From: Adlercreutzia rubneri
GTDB lineage: Bacteria > Actinomycetota > Coriobacteriia > Coriobacteriales > Eggerthellaceae
NCBI RefSeq assembly: GCF_009755265.1
Contig: NZ_WPOO01000013.1
Span: 26,293-90,292 of the forward strand
DNA length: 64,000 nt
Reading direction: 5' to 3'
Shown here: in pieces, positions 7,908 to 15,774 of the stretch
Layout of the letters: every line of letters begins with the position of its first letter
Position numbering within the stretch: the stretch's first letter is position 1
Notes under the pieces: model-generated
Seen by the model: the letters and a program-made list of their open reading frames with translations, nothing else
Databases searched by the model: none
What the model was told of the DNA's origin: nothing
Translations under genes and position numbers: made by a program

Positions 7908-10481
7908 CTATTGCGACAGCTTGGCTACGACGCGTTCCAGGGCGTGGACGTCGATGGGCTTGGCGACATGGGCGTTCATGCCGCAGGCGAGGGCCTGGCG
8001 CTCGTCCTCGGCGAAGGCGTTGGCCGTCATGGCGATGATGGGGATGGTGCCGGCGTCGGGGCGATCCATCGCGCGGATGGCCCGGGCGGCGTCGTGGCCG
8101 TTCATGACGGGCATCTGCACGTCCATGAAGATCATGTCGAAGGTGCCCGGGGCGCTCATCCCGAACTTCGCCACGGCCTCCTCGCCGTTGGCGGCCACCT
8201 CGCAGGTGGCGTCGTGGATGTTCAGGATGGCGGTGATGACCTCCGCGTTCAGGGCGTTGTCCTCCGCCACGAGGACGTGCTTGTGCGCCAGGGCGTTCCC
8301 GTCGGCCCCGCTCGCGTCGCCGGCTCGCTTTCCGCCGTCGCCCTCGGTGCCGTCCGACTCGTCGCCGGCCGGCGGGAAGTCCAGATCGACGATGAAGGTG
8401 CTGCCCGTCCCCAGCTCGCTTTCCACGGAGATGGTGCCTCCCGTAAGATCGACGAGGTTCTTCGTGATGGCCATGCCGAGGCCCGTTCCCTGAACCTTGT
8501 TGGTGAGGCTCGACTCCTCGCGGGTGAACGAATCGAAGATGGTGGCGAGGTAGTCCTTCGACATGCCGATGCCGTCGTCGCGGACGATGATGCGCAGGTG
8601 CTGCAGCTCGCCGTGGCGCTTGGCGGAGCCGTCGACGCGGAAGAGGATGTGGCCGCCCTCGGGCGTGTACTTCATGGCGTTGGAGAGCAGGTTCATGAGG
8701 ATCTGGCGCAGCCGCCCCTCGTCGCCGACGAGCCGGTCGTGCTCGACCTTGTCCACTTCCACGGTGAACACTTGGTTTTTGGCGTCGGTCTGCTGGCGCA
8801 TCATGGCCTCGACGGACTCCACGGTGCCGGAGAGGGCGAAGGCGCTTGCTTCCAGGGTGGTCTTGCCGGCCTCGATCTTCGACATGTCCAGCACGTCGTT
8901 GATGAGCCCCAAAAGATGCTGGCCGGAGGTGGCGATCTTGCGGTTGTAGTCGCGCACATGGGCGGGGTTGTCGGCCTCGCGGTCGATGAGCGTGGAGAAG
9001 CCCAGGATGGCGTTCATGGGCGTGCGGATGTCGTGGCTCATGGAGGAGAGGAACGAGCTTTTGGCGCGGTTGGCGTCCTCGGCGGCGGTGGCGGCGCGCT
9101 CGAGGCGGGCGCGGATCTCGTGGTCGGCGGTGACGTCGGTGAGCGAGAAGATGGTCTTCTCGCGCTCGGCGAGCATCACGGGCCGCGCCGTCATGCGCAG
9201 CCACTGGGAGCGGCCCAGCGCCGGGTTGTCCGCCTCGAATTCCCAGGTGCGCGCCTTATCGCCGGCGCCGGAGTGCACGATGGCGGCCACGTTGGCGTAG
9301 GCCTCGTTGGGCGACAGCTCGTTGGGGACGAAGAAGTCACGGGCCGGAATGCCGAGGATGTCCTGGGTGTTCTCGAAGACGGCCTCGATGAGGCGCTCCT
9401 TGCGATCGACGATGAAGATGGCGGTGTCGATGTTGGCGCCGATGGCCGAGTACACGCTCTGGATGTACTGCTCGTAGCGGTGCTCGCGGCGGCGCCGGTA
9501 CACCATGAGGGCCACCATGGCCGCCGCCGCCACGGCCACGGCCACGGCGAGCACGGCCACCATCTGGTTGGTGATGCCGACGATCTGCGTGCCGTCGGAT
9601 TCCACCACCGAAAGCGGCAGGATGGTCACGAGCGACCAGCCGCTTTTGGCGCTAATGGGGGTGTAGAAGACGAACTGGTCGGCGCCGTCGAGGGTCATGA
9701 CGAGGCTGCCGGAGGTATCGGAGGCGATGCCGGCGAGCAACGAGGAGACCTGGGACGAGTCGGCGTTGTCGTTGATGAGGGCCGAAAGGCTGCCCTGGAC
9801 CGCCTCGTCGGCGCCGCGGTTGGCGTCGAGCACGATGGTGCCGGAGGAGTCGACGACGAAGGTGGCGCCGGCGCTGGAATAGGCGGTGCCGTAGGAGTTC
9901 TGCAGCTCGTCGGCGGGGTAGGAGACGTAGACGGCGCCGAGGACGTCGCCGGGATCCGCGGGTGTGGCGGTCGTCCCGGGGCCGGCGGTGACGGGGGCGT
10001 CGACGATGGGGGCGTAGAAGAGGATGCGGCGTTCGCCGCCGTGGCCGAGATACATTTCCGAGGAACCGGTCTCGCCGGCCATGGCCGGGCCGAACAGCTC
10101 GTCTTCCAAGGCCGGATCGTACAGGTCGGTCTCGCTCGAGGAGCACCAGGTGCTGCCGTCCTTGGAACGAATCCAGGCGGCGGCGGCCTCGTGGGTGGAG
10201 ATGAAGTCCTTCACCTGGTCGCGGGCCTCTTGCGGGGTGACGTCGGCGATGAAGTGAGCGAGGCTTTTCACGGAGTTCTGATCGGAGGCGAGGCATTCGT
10301 CCAGGTAGTGGGCGCGGGCCGTGGCCAGCTCCATGACCGAGGTGGTCGTGGTGTTGCGCACGAGGGACTGGATCTGCCCCAGGTAGAACAGGTTCACCGT
10401 GATGGCGACGGCGGCGAAGACGGCCACGATGACCAGGCCTGCGGCCATGATCTTGCGGCTGTCGACTTTGACGGCGTGCAC
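7908..10481 (-). CDS. Hybrid sensor histidine kinase with C-terminal receiver
   Basis: The protein is 857 aa. It has an N-terminal membrane helix (about 11-33), a large extracytoplasmic Cache-like sensor (about 35-295), a second helix (about 300-327), a PAS domain (about 340-460), HisKA with SMSHDIRTPMNA (phospho-acceptor His near 483), HATPase_c with DDGIGMSKD and GTGLGMAI motifs, and a REC domain (about 735-855) whose acceptor Asp is in FMDVQMPVMNG near 786. The signal is unknown. Start GTG at 10481 has AAAGGGGAGG just upstream. No DNA-binding response regulator or phosphotransfer protein is adjacent, so the output partner lies elsewhere. A TATACT on this strand at 10513-10518 may be its -10 box. 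Confidence 0.93.
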   Translation of the reverse strand: MHAVKVDSRKIMAAGLVIVAVFAAVAITVNLFYLGQIQSLVRNTTTTSVMELATARAHYLDECLASDQNSVKSLAHFIADVTPQEARDQVKDFISTHEAAAAWIRSKDGSTWCSSSETDLYDPALEDELFGPAMAGETGSSEMYLGHGGERRILFYAPIVDAPVTAGPGTTATPADPGDVLGAVYVSYPADELQNSYGTAYSSAGATFVVDSSGTIVLDANRGADEAVQGSLSALINDNADSSQVSSLLAGIASDTSGSLVMTLDGADQFVFYTPISAKSGWSLVTILPLSVVESDGTQIVGITNQMVAVLAVAVAVAAAAMVALMVYRRRREHRYEQYIQSVYSAIGANIDTAIFIVDRKERLIEAVFENTQDILGIPARDFFVPNELSPNEAYANVAAIVHSGAGDKARTWEFEADNPALGRSQWLRMTARPVMLAEREKTIFSLTDVTADHEIRARLERAATAAEDANRAKSSFLSSMSHDIRTPMNAILGFSTLIDREADNPAHVRDYNRKIATSGQHLLGLINDVLDMSKIEAGKTTLEASAFALSGTVESVEAMMRQQTDAKNQVFTVEVDKVEHDRLVGDEGRLRQILMNLLSNAMKYTPEGGHILFRVDGSAKRHGELQHLRIIVRDDGIGMSKDYLATIFDSFTREESSLTNKVQGTGLGMAITKNLVDLTGGTISVESELGTGSTFIVDLDFPPAGDESDGTEGDGGKRAGDASGADGNALAHKHVLVAEDNALNAEVITAILNIHDATCEVAANGEEAVAKFGMSAPGTFDMIFMDVQMPVMNGHDAARAIRAMDRPDAGTIPIIAMTANAFAEDERQALACGMNAHVAKPIDVHALERVVAKLSQ

Positions 10482-10594
10482 GGCCTCCCCTTTCTGCTCT
10501 CAATGACACCTCAGTATAAGGCTATAATGCCGCAATTGTGGCGAGATTCGCTATTAACCCCTGTCAATAGGGGGGGCGAGCGTGCCGCCCCGCC

Positions 10595-11590
10595 TTAGGA
10601 CTCGATGGCGCGGATGGCGTCGGGAAGGTAGGTGATGAGGTCCTCGGCGGCGACGCAGATGTCGGTGAGGGCGGCCGCGGCGGTCCGGCCCGCCTCGGCG
10701 TGCAGGGCGCAGCCGAGGGCCGCGGCGTCGCGGGGGGAAAGTCCCTGGGCGAGCAGGGCGCCGACGATGCCCGCGAGCACGTCGCCCGTGCCGGCCTTGG
10801 CGAGCGCGGACGTGCCCCGGTCCATGACCTCCGCGGTGCCGTCGGGCGAGGCGATGAAGGTCACGGGGCCTTTGAGGGCCACGACGGCGCCGTAGGCCTC
10901 GGCGAGCGCGCAGGCCAGGGCCGCAGGCGCGGGGTCGGCTTCGGCTAGCGTGGCGCGGCTTGCGGGGGAGAGGGCGCCCGCGGCCTCCGCGAGGGGGCTG
11001 CGCGTTCCGCGGGCGGCCGCGTCATCGGCCTCTTCCAGGGCCTCCCGGACGCCTTGGGCCAGCCGCGTCGCCTCGCCGCCGTGGGGCGTGAGCAGTGTCG
11101 AGCGCCCGGCGGCGGCCCGCTCGCGGGCCAGGCGCAGGCCGGTGGCGTTGGCGAGAAGCCCGAGGGCGCCCCCGTCGATGAGCAGAGGGGCCTCCCAGCC
11201 CCGCACCGTCTCCATGAGAAGCGAGGTGAGGGAGGTTTCCGCCGCGTCGAAGCCGCAGCCGATGACGCAGGCCGTCGGGTGGCCCGGCCGGGGCGCCGGC
11301 GCCTTGGCCGGCTTCCACGCTCTCCAGTCGCGCACCACCAAAGACGGCCGCCAGCCGCGCACGGTGATCATCGATTTCCCGGCGCAGAACACCTCGGTGT
11401 AGCCGGCCCCGCCACGCTCGCCGGCCGCAGCCGCCAGGCAGGCCGCGCCGGGGTAGGCGGCCGATCCGACCACGAGGCTCAAGTGCCCGCGGGTGTACTT
11501 GTTGGCATCGGCGGCCGGATGCGGCAGCAGACAGGCCAGCTCGGCATTGCCCCGGCCGGGGGCCACTTTCAGATCCTCTGCGTCTTCCAT
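10595..11590 (-). CDS. nnrD: ADP/ATP-dependent NAD(P)H-hydrate dehydratase
   Basis: The enzyme repairs hydrated NADH/NADPH (NADHX). The ribokinase-like fold shows LTPHGGEATRLA and the C-terminal GTGDVLAGIVGALLAQG nucleotide/active-site signature. Only the dehydratase (YjeF C-terminal) domain is present. The epimerase domain often fused to it is not in this window. I chose ATG at 11590 (331 aa) because a GGAAGG site lies ten bases upstream. The frame stays open to 11653. The gene is divergent from the HdeD-like gene and is the nearest upstream same-strand neighbour of the kinase (113-base gap). Confidence 0.88.
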   Translation of the reverse strand: MEDAEDLKVAPGRGNAELACLLPHPAADANKYTRGHLSLVVGSAAYPGAACLAAAAGERGGAGYTEVFCAGKSMITVRGWRPSLVVRDWRAWKPAKAPAPRPGHPTACVIGCGFDAAETSLTSLLMETVRGWEAPLLIDGGALGLLANATGLRLARERAAAGRSTLLTPHGGEATRLAQGVREALEEADDAAARGTRSPLAEAAGALSPASRATLAEADPAPAALACALAEAYGAVVALKGPVTFIASPDGTAEVMDRGTSALAKAGTGDVLAGIVGALLAQGLSPRDAAALGCALHAEAGRTAAAALTDICVAAEDLITYLPDAIRAIES

Positions 11591-11774
11591 CTCTTCCACA
11601 CCTTCCAAATAATGAGCGAAACCCTCATGAAACGCAGCGCCAACGCAGCGCAATCCTGTCGGAAACGGGACGGCCGTGCGGCGTAATTCTCATGTTCCCG
11701 CTTCTAGAATGAATATCGTCACCGTAGCACACTGCGATGGCGGATAGCCAAAGGGTTAAGGAGTTGTGATTATC

Positions 11775-12311
11775 ATGGACATCAAGGTAGGACGCAACTG
11801 GGGCCTGTTCGCCGCGGGCATCGCCCTGGTCATCATCGGATTCGTGCTGCTCATGGTGCCGGGGCTCACGCTGGTGAGCATCGCTGTCATTGCCGGCTGC
11901 ATGTTTCTGGCCGCGGGCATCGTGGATGCCTACGCTTACTTTAAGTACCGCGAGGCCGAGGGGCTGTCCGGCTGGGCGCTCGCCTACGCCGTCTGCGACA
12001 TTATCTTGGGCGTGCTGTTCATCGTGCATCCCATAGCGTCGGCTGTGGTGATTCCCTGGGTCATGGGCATCTTCGTGGTGGCCTACGGCATCTTCGAGAT
12101 TGTGGCGGCCGTCCGCTTCCACGATGCGCTTCCCGGCTGGGGCTGGGTGCTGTTCGCCGGCATCGTGTCGCTGTTCTGCGGCATCGCCTTCTTCCTGTGG
12201 CCGGGCACCTTCGCGCTGTTCTTGGGCTTCTTCCTCATGGCCCGCGGCGTGCAGATGGCCGTCTACGGCGTGTCGCTGCCCCAGGCGACCATCGTGGCCC
12301 ACACCCACTAG
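11775..12311 (+). CDS. HdeD/DUF308-family membrane protein
   Basis: The protein is 178 aa and almost entirely hydrophobic, with about six membrane helices arranged as three similar pairs, as in HdeD-family proteins. The pattern of a Gly/Leu-rich helix ending in LMVPGLTLVSI then IVDAYAYFKYRE is repeated later as LGVLFIVHP and LFCGIAFFLWPG. HdeD in enterobacteria is an acid-stress membrane protein. Its role here is not shown. The ATG at 11775 is preferred over GTG at 11766 because AAGGAG at 11758-11763 is correctly spaced only for the ATG. Confidence 0.8.
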   Translation: MDIKVGRNWGLFAAGIALVIIGFVLLMVPGLTLVSIAVIAGCMFLAAGIVDAYAYFKYREAEGLSGWALAYAVCDIILGVLFIVHPIASAVVIPWVMGIFVVAYGIFEIVAAVRFHDALPGWGWVLFAGIVSLFCGIAFFLWPGTFALFLGFFLMARGVQMAVYGVSLPQATIVAHTH

Positions 12312-12420
12312 GAAGTGCGCACGCTCGGGAGGAGTTGCGCTCTGAGGAAGCGACGCCCGCTAGGCGAGGAGTTGGCGGCACTACGGCCGCGCCAGTGATA
12401 CCATAGGCGCGAAGAGATTC

Positions 12421-12448
12421 GAGGCCCGGAAACGCTTCCGGGCCTCTT
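12421..12448 (+). terminator. Intrinsic-type hairpin upstream of ligA
   Basis: GAGGCCCGGA (12421-12430) pairs perfectly with TCCGGGCCTC (12437-12446) around AACGCT, followed by TTC. It ends the HdeD-like transcript or attenuates ligA, which starts 21 bases later. Confidence 0.6.
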
Positions 12449-12468
12449 CATGCGGAAAGCGAGGAATC

Positions 12469-14580
12469 ATGGCGGAGCAGGGCAATCTGTTCGAAGGACA
12501 GGATCCGGCGGCGCGGGCCGAGGCGCTCAGGCGCGAGATCGAGCACCACAGCTACCAGTACTACGCCCTGGACGCGCCCACCATTTCGGACGCGGCCTTC
12601 GACTCGCTCATGCGGGAACTGCGCGAGATAGAGGCGGCGCACCCGGAGCTGGTGACGGCCTCCTCGCCCACCCAGCGGGTCGGCGGCTACGTGGGCGAGC
12701 AGTTCGCACCCGTCGTGCACGAGCGGCGCATGTACTCGCTCGACAACGCCATGGACTTGGACGAGCTTGACGAGTGGATGGAACGCACCGCCGAGGCCTG
12801 CGGAGGGGCGCTTCCGCCTTTGTGCTGCGAGCTGAAGATCGACGGCAGCTCCATCGCGCTCACCTACGAGGACGGCGTGCTCGTGCGAGCGGCCACCCGC
12901 GGCGACGGCACCACCGGCGAGGACGTGACCGTGAACATGCGCACCGTGCGCGACGTGCCCTTGCGCCTGCGCGACGAGGCGCGCGGTGCCATCGCGCCGG
13001 GGGTGGAGACGCTGGAGCTGCGCGGCGAGGTGTACATGCCGAAGAAGAGCTTCGAGGCCTTGAACGCCGCCGCCGAGGAGGAGGGCCGCGCCCCCTTCGC
13101 GAACCCGCGCAACGCCGCCGCCGGCTCGCTGCGCCAGAAGGACCCGGCCGTGACGAAGATGCGCGACCTCTCTACCTTTATGTACGCCATCGCCGATGAC
13201 GCCGCCTTGGAGGTGGAGGGCCAGTGGGAGCTTCTGCAGTGGCTGCGGAAGGCCGGCTTCCACGTGAACCCGGACGTGCGGCTGTGCACCACGGCCGAGG
13301 AAGTGCGCGGCTTCTGTCGTGAGTGCCTGGATCGGCGCGAGTCGCTGCCCTACGAGATCGACGGCGTGGTGGTGAAGGTGAACGACTTCGCCCGCCAGCG
13401 TGCTATGGGGTTCACCGCCCGGGCGCCGCGCTGGGCCATCGCGTTCAAGTTCCCGCCCGAGGAGAAGACGACGCTTCTGCGCGACATCACCGTGCAGGTG
13501 GGGCGCACCGGCGCGCTCACGCCGGTGGCGGAGCTTACGCCCGTGGTGGTGGCTGGTTCCACGGTGGCCCGGGCGACGCTGCACAACCTGGATGAGGTAC
13601 ACCGCAAGGACGTGCGCGTGGGCGACACGGTCATCGTGCGGAAGGCGGGCGACGTGATCCCCGAGGTGCTGGGGCCGGTGCTTTCCCTGCGCAGCCCCGA
13701 GGCGCGCATCTGGGAGATGCCGAGCGTATGCCCGAGCTGCGGCAGCTCCGTGGTGCGCGACCCGGGCGAGGTGGCGTTCCGCTGCATCTCCATCGACTGC
13801 CCGGCCCAGGCGCTGGAGCGGCTTCTGCATTGGGCGAGCCGCGGGGCGCTGGACATCGACGGCATGGGGGAGGAGATCGTCTCGCGGCTCGTGGAGAGCG
13901 GGCGCGTGGCGGACGTGGCCGACTACTACTCGCTTTCCGAAGAAGAGCTGGCGAGCTTGGACATGGGCCGCGTGAAGGCCGACGGGGAGCCGGTGCGCCT
14001 CGGGCACACGGTGGCGAAGAAGCTCGTGGCGGCCATCGAGGCGTCGAAGGGCCGCTCGTTTGCGCGCGTGCTGTTCGGGCTGGGCATCCGGCACGTGGGT
14101 AAGACCACGGCCGAGGCCATTGCGGCGGCCTATCCCTCCATGGACGCGCTCGCGGCGGCCGGGGAGGACGAGCTGGCGGGCGTCTACGGCGTGGGGCCGA
14201 AGGTGGCCCACGGGATGTGGCTGTTCTTCCGCACGCCGGACAACGTGTCGGTCATCGAGCGGTTGCGCGCGGCCGGCGTGACCATGGCCGATGAGGCCGT
14301 CGCTGTCGGCGAGGAGGTGCCCCAGGTGCTGGCGGGCCTTACCTTCGTGCTGACGGGGATGCTTGCGCACTCGGGCATGACCCGCGACGAGGCCGGGGCG
14401 CGCCTGAAGGCCATGGGGGCCAAGGTGTCGGGGTCGGTGTCGAAGAAGACGAGCTTCGTCGTGGCGGGGGAGAACGCGGGCTCGAAGTACGACAAGGCGG
14501 TGGCGTTGGACGTGCCCGTGCTGGACGAGGCGCAGCTATTGAACCTGCTGGAGACCGGGGAGGTTCCGCGCGAGGTGTAG
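12469..14580 (+). CDS. ligA: NAD-dependent DNA ligase
   Basis: The enzyme seals nicks using NAD+ during replication and repair. At 703 aa it is full length. It has the Ia/adenylation domains with CELKIDGSSIAL (adenylated Lys at about 123), the RGDGTTGEDVT motif, an OB fold with VQVGRTGALTPVA, a C4 zinc finger (CPSCG...CISIDCPAQ, about 422-450), helix-hairpin-helix repeats (FGLGIRHVGKTTA, VYGVGPKVAHG) and a C-terminal BRCT domain (about 620-700). ATG at 12469 with a GAGGA site. It is followed by palindrome copy 2. Confidence 0.97.
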   Translation: MAEQGNLFEGQDPAARAEALRREIEHHSYQYYALDAPTISDAAFDSLMRELREIEAAHPELVTASSPTQRVGGYVGEQFAPVVHERRMYSLDNAMDLDELDEWMERTAEACGGALPPLCCELKIDGSSIALTYEDGVLVRAATRGDGTTGEDVTVNMRTVRDVPLRLRDEARGAIAPGVETLELRGEVYMPKKSFEALNAAAEEEGRAPFANPRNAAAGSLRQKDPAVTKMRDLSTFMYAIADDAALEVEGQWELLQWLRKAGFHVNPDVRLCTTAEEVRGFCRECLDRRESLPYEIDGVVVKVNDFARQRAMGFTARAPRWAIAFKFPPEEKTTLLRDITVQVGRTGALTPVAELTPVVVAGSTVARATLHNLDEVHRKDVRVGDTVIVRKAGDVIPEVLGPVLSLRSPEARIWEMPSVCPSCGSSVVRDPGEVAFRCISIDCPAQALERLLHWASRGALDIDGMGEEIVSRLVESGRVADVADYYSLSEEELASLDMGRVKADGEPVRLGHTVAKKLVAAIEASKGRSFARVLFGLGIRHVGKTTAEAIAAAYPSMDALAAAGEDELAGVYGVGPKVAHGMWLFFRTPDNVSVIERLRAAGVTMADEAVAVGEEVPQVLAGLTFVLTGMLAHSGMTRDEAGARLKAMGAKVSGSVSKKTSFVVAGENAGSKYDKAVALDVPVLDEAQLLNLLETGEVPREV

Positions 14581-14590
14581 GTGCGGGGCT

Positions 14591-14741
14591 TCCGGGGGCG
14601 GAGCCGCGGGGTACTGCTCAGTCGCTCAGACAGTCCTCGATGGTATCGAAGGCGTCGGGCGATCCTCGTCCCACGCCCTTTGCGCCTTCGATACCATCTG
14701 CGGAACTCGCTTTGTGAGCAGCACCCCGCGTCTCCGCCGGA
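14591..14741. repeat. Long imperfect palindrome, copy 2 of the dispersed element
   Basis: The outer arms GGCGGAGCCGCGGGGTACTG (from 14597) and the complementary segment ending CTCCGCC at 14738 mirror each other. The inner arms ATGGTATCGAAGGCG (14640-14654) and CGCCTTCGATACCAT (14683-14697) are a perfect stem. It shares CAGTCCTCG and CTGCGGAACTCGCT with copy 1 at 4877-4992, but the inner stem differs completely. Confidence 0.75.
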
Positions 14742-14810
14742 CCCAACTTCTCTTCTAACTTCCTTTGTCATGAATGGGGAAGGCGTGGAGGGGGCGTGGG
14801 GGTTCGGTTT

Positions 14811-14835
14811 AGTTCTCGCGCACGGGGCGTGAACT
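14811..14835. repeat. Small inverted repeat before the NlpC/P60 gene
   Basis: AGTTCTCGC (14811-14819) and GCGTGAACT (14827-14835) are complementary with one mismatch. It could be an operator for the gene at 14898, but there is no supporting promoter call. Confidence 0.3.
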
Positions 14836-14897
14836 GAAGGCGGGCAAGTTGTGGAGGGGGTTGGCGGGCGCGTCTTCCTCCTTTAGGCTTCGGCCCC

Positions 14898-15473
14898 ATG
14901 GTTATGTTCAAAGCGCACACCAAGGCCGCGGGGATGATTGTCGCGGCTGCTCTTCTGGCGGCGTTGTGCACCGCCTTCTCCCATCCTGCGGCCTATGCGT
15001 CCGAGGTGGAAAGTCCCTTTACGAAGACTCAGGACTTCGCCCGCGAGATAAAAGAGTACGTGGGTGATGTGGCCGACGAGGCGGCCGCCCAAGCTGAGGC
15101 TGAGGCTCTCGAGGGCCGGCGGCAGTCGGTCGTCGCCGAGGCTGATGCGCAGCTCGGGGTGCCGTACTCCTACGGCGGCACGACCCCTTCGGGTTTCGAT
15201 TGCTCCGGGTTCACCCGCTGGGTATTCTCCCACGCTCTCGGTCGCGAGCTGCCGCGCACGGCTGCCGAGCAGAGCGCGCTGGGCGTCGGGGTCTCGCTGG
15301 ATGAGCTGGTGCCCGGCGACCTTCTGTTCTGGGGGTCGGGCTCGGGCGTCTACCACGTGGGCATCTACGCCGGCGACGGCGAGTACATCCACGCCTCCAC
15401 GGGCGGCGGCCGCGTCATGCGCGCCACCTTCGACTACTTCGCCCCCGACTTCGCCAAGCGCGTCATCGAGTAA
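14898..15473 (+). CDS. Secreted NlpC/P60 endopeptidase
   Basis: The protein is 191 aa. A signal peptide (basic start, hydrophobic 12-26, cleavage near AYAS at 35) leads to a short helical region and an NlpC/P60 cysteine peptidase domain (about 82-190) that cuts peptide stems of peptidoglycan. The catalytic Cys is in GFDCSGF (about 102), with His in YHVGIYAG (about 153) and a third polar His in YIHAS (about 165). It has no cell-wall-binding module. ATG at 14898 or 14904. The domain closely resembles the C-terminal domain of the protein at 15775-18069, so the two may be duplicates. Confidence 0.9.
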   Translation: MVMFKAHTKAAGMIVAAALLAALCTAFSHPAAYASEVESPFTKTQDFAREIKEYVGDVADEAAAQAEAEALEGRRQSVVAEADAQLGVPYSYGGTTPSGFDCSGFTRWVFSHALGRELPRTAAEQSALGVGVSLDELVPGDLLFWGSGSGVYHVGIYAGDGEYIHASTGGGRVMRATFDYFAPDFAKRVIE

Positions 15474-15664
15474 AGATGACTCCGCTTATCAGCGAAAACG
15501 GCCATCGGGCAGGGGTTATTCAAAAACTATATTTGTTGCCTTTGCGAGGATGCCGTGCGAATTCTGCGATAAAATGCCAGTTCAGAAACGGTGGAGGCGT
15601 CTTACTTGCCAAATGATCTGCTGATTTACCCACTCAACATCTGTCAATAAGTGCAAATTACCTG

Positions 15665-15693
15665 TTGGACAGCCCTTCTCTTCACGTTATAAT
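15665..15693 (+). promoter_or_regulatory. Sigma-70-type promoter for the bifunctional hydrolase
   Basis: TTGGAC (15665-15670) and TATAAT (15688-15693) are separated by 17 bases. This is one of the best promoter matches in the window. It lies in a 301-base gap with no other visible gene, upstream of the ATG at 15775. Confidence 0.75.
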
Positions 15694-15701
15694 GCAAGCT
15701 T

Positions 15702-15726
15702 CCAGGCATTTTATTGCCCTGGTTTT
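15702..15726 (+). other. Small leader hairpin with T-run
   Basis: CCAGGCA (15702-15708) can pair with TGCCCTGG (15715-15722, one bulge) and is followed by TTTT. It sits only about ten bases after the expected transcription start, so attenuation is possible but unproven. Confidence 0.3.
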
Positions 15727-15774
15727 GCGCACCCAAATGCGCAAACGCGAAACGACGACGATAGAGGAGGCACG

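Noticed and set aside
7818..10598. A 926-codon open frame on the plus strand opposite the histidine kinase
   Set aside because: It is the antisense shadow of a GC-rich gene. Its translation is His/Gly/Asp-rich without domains, while the minus strand gives a complete, motif-rich kinase.
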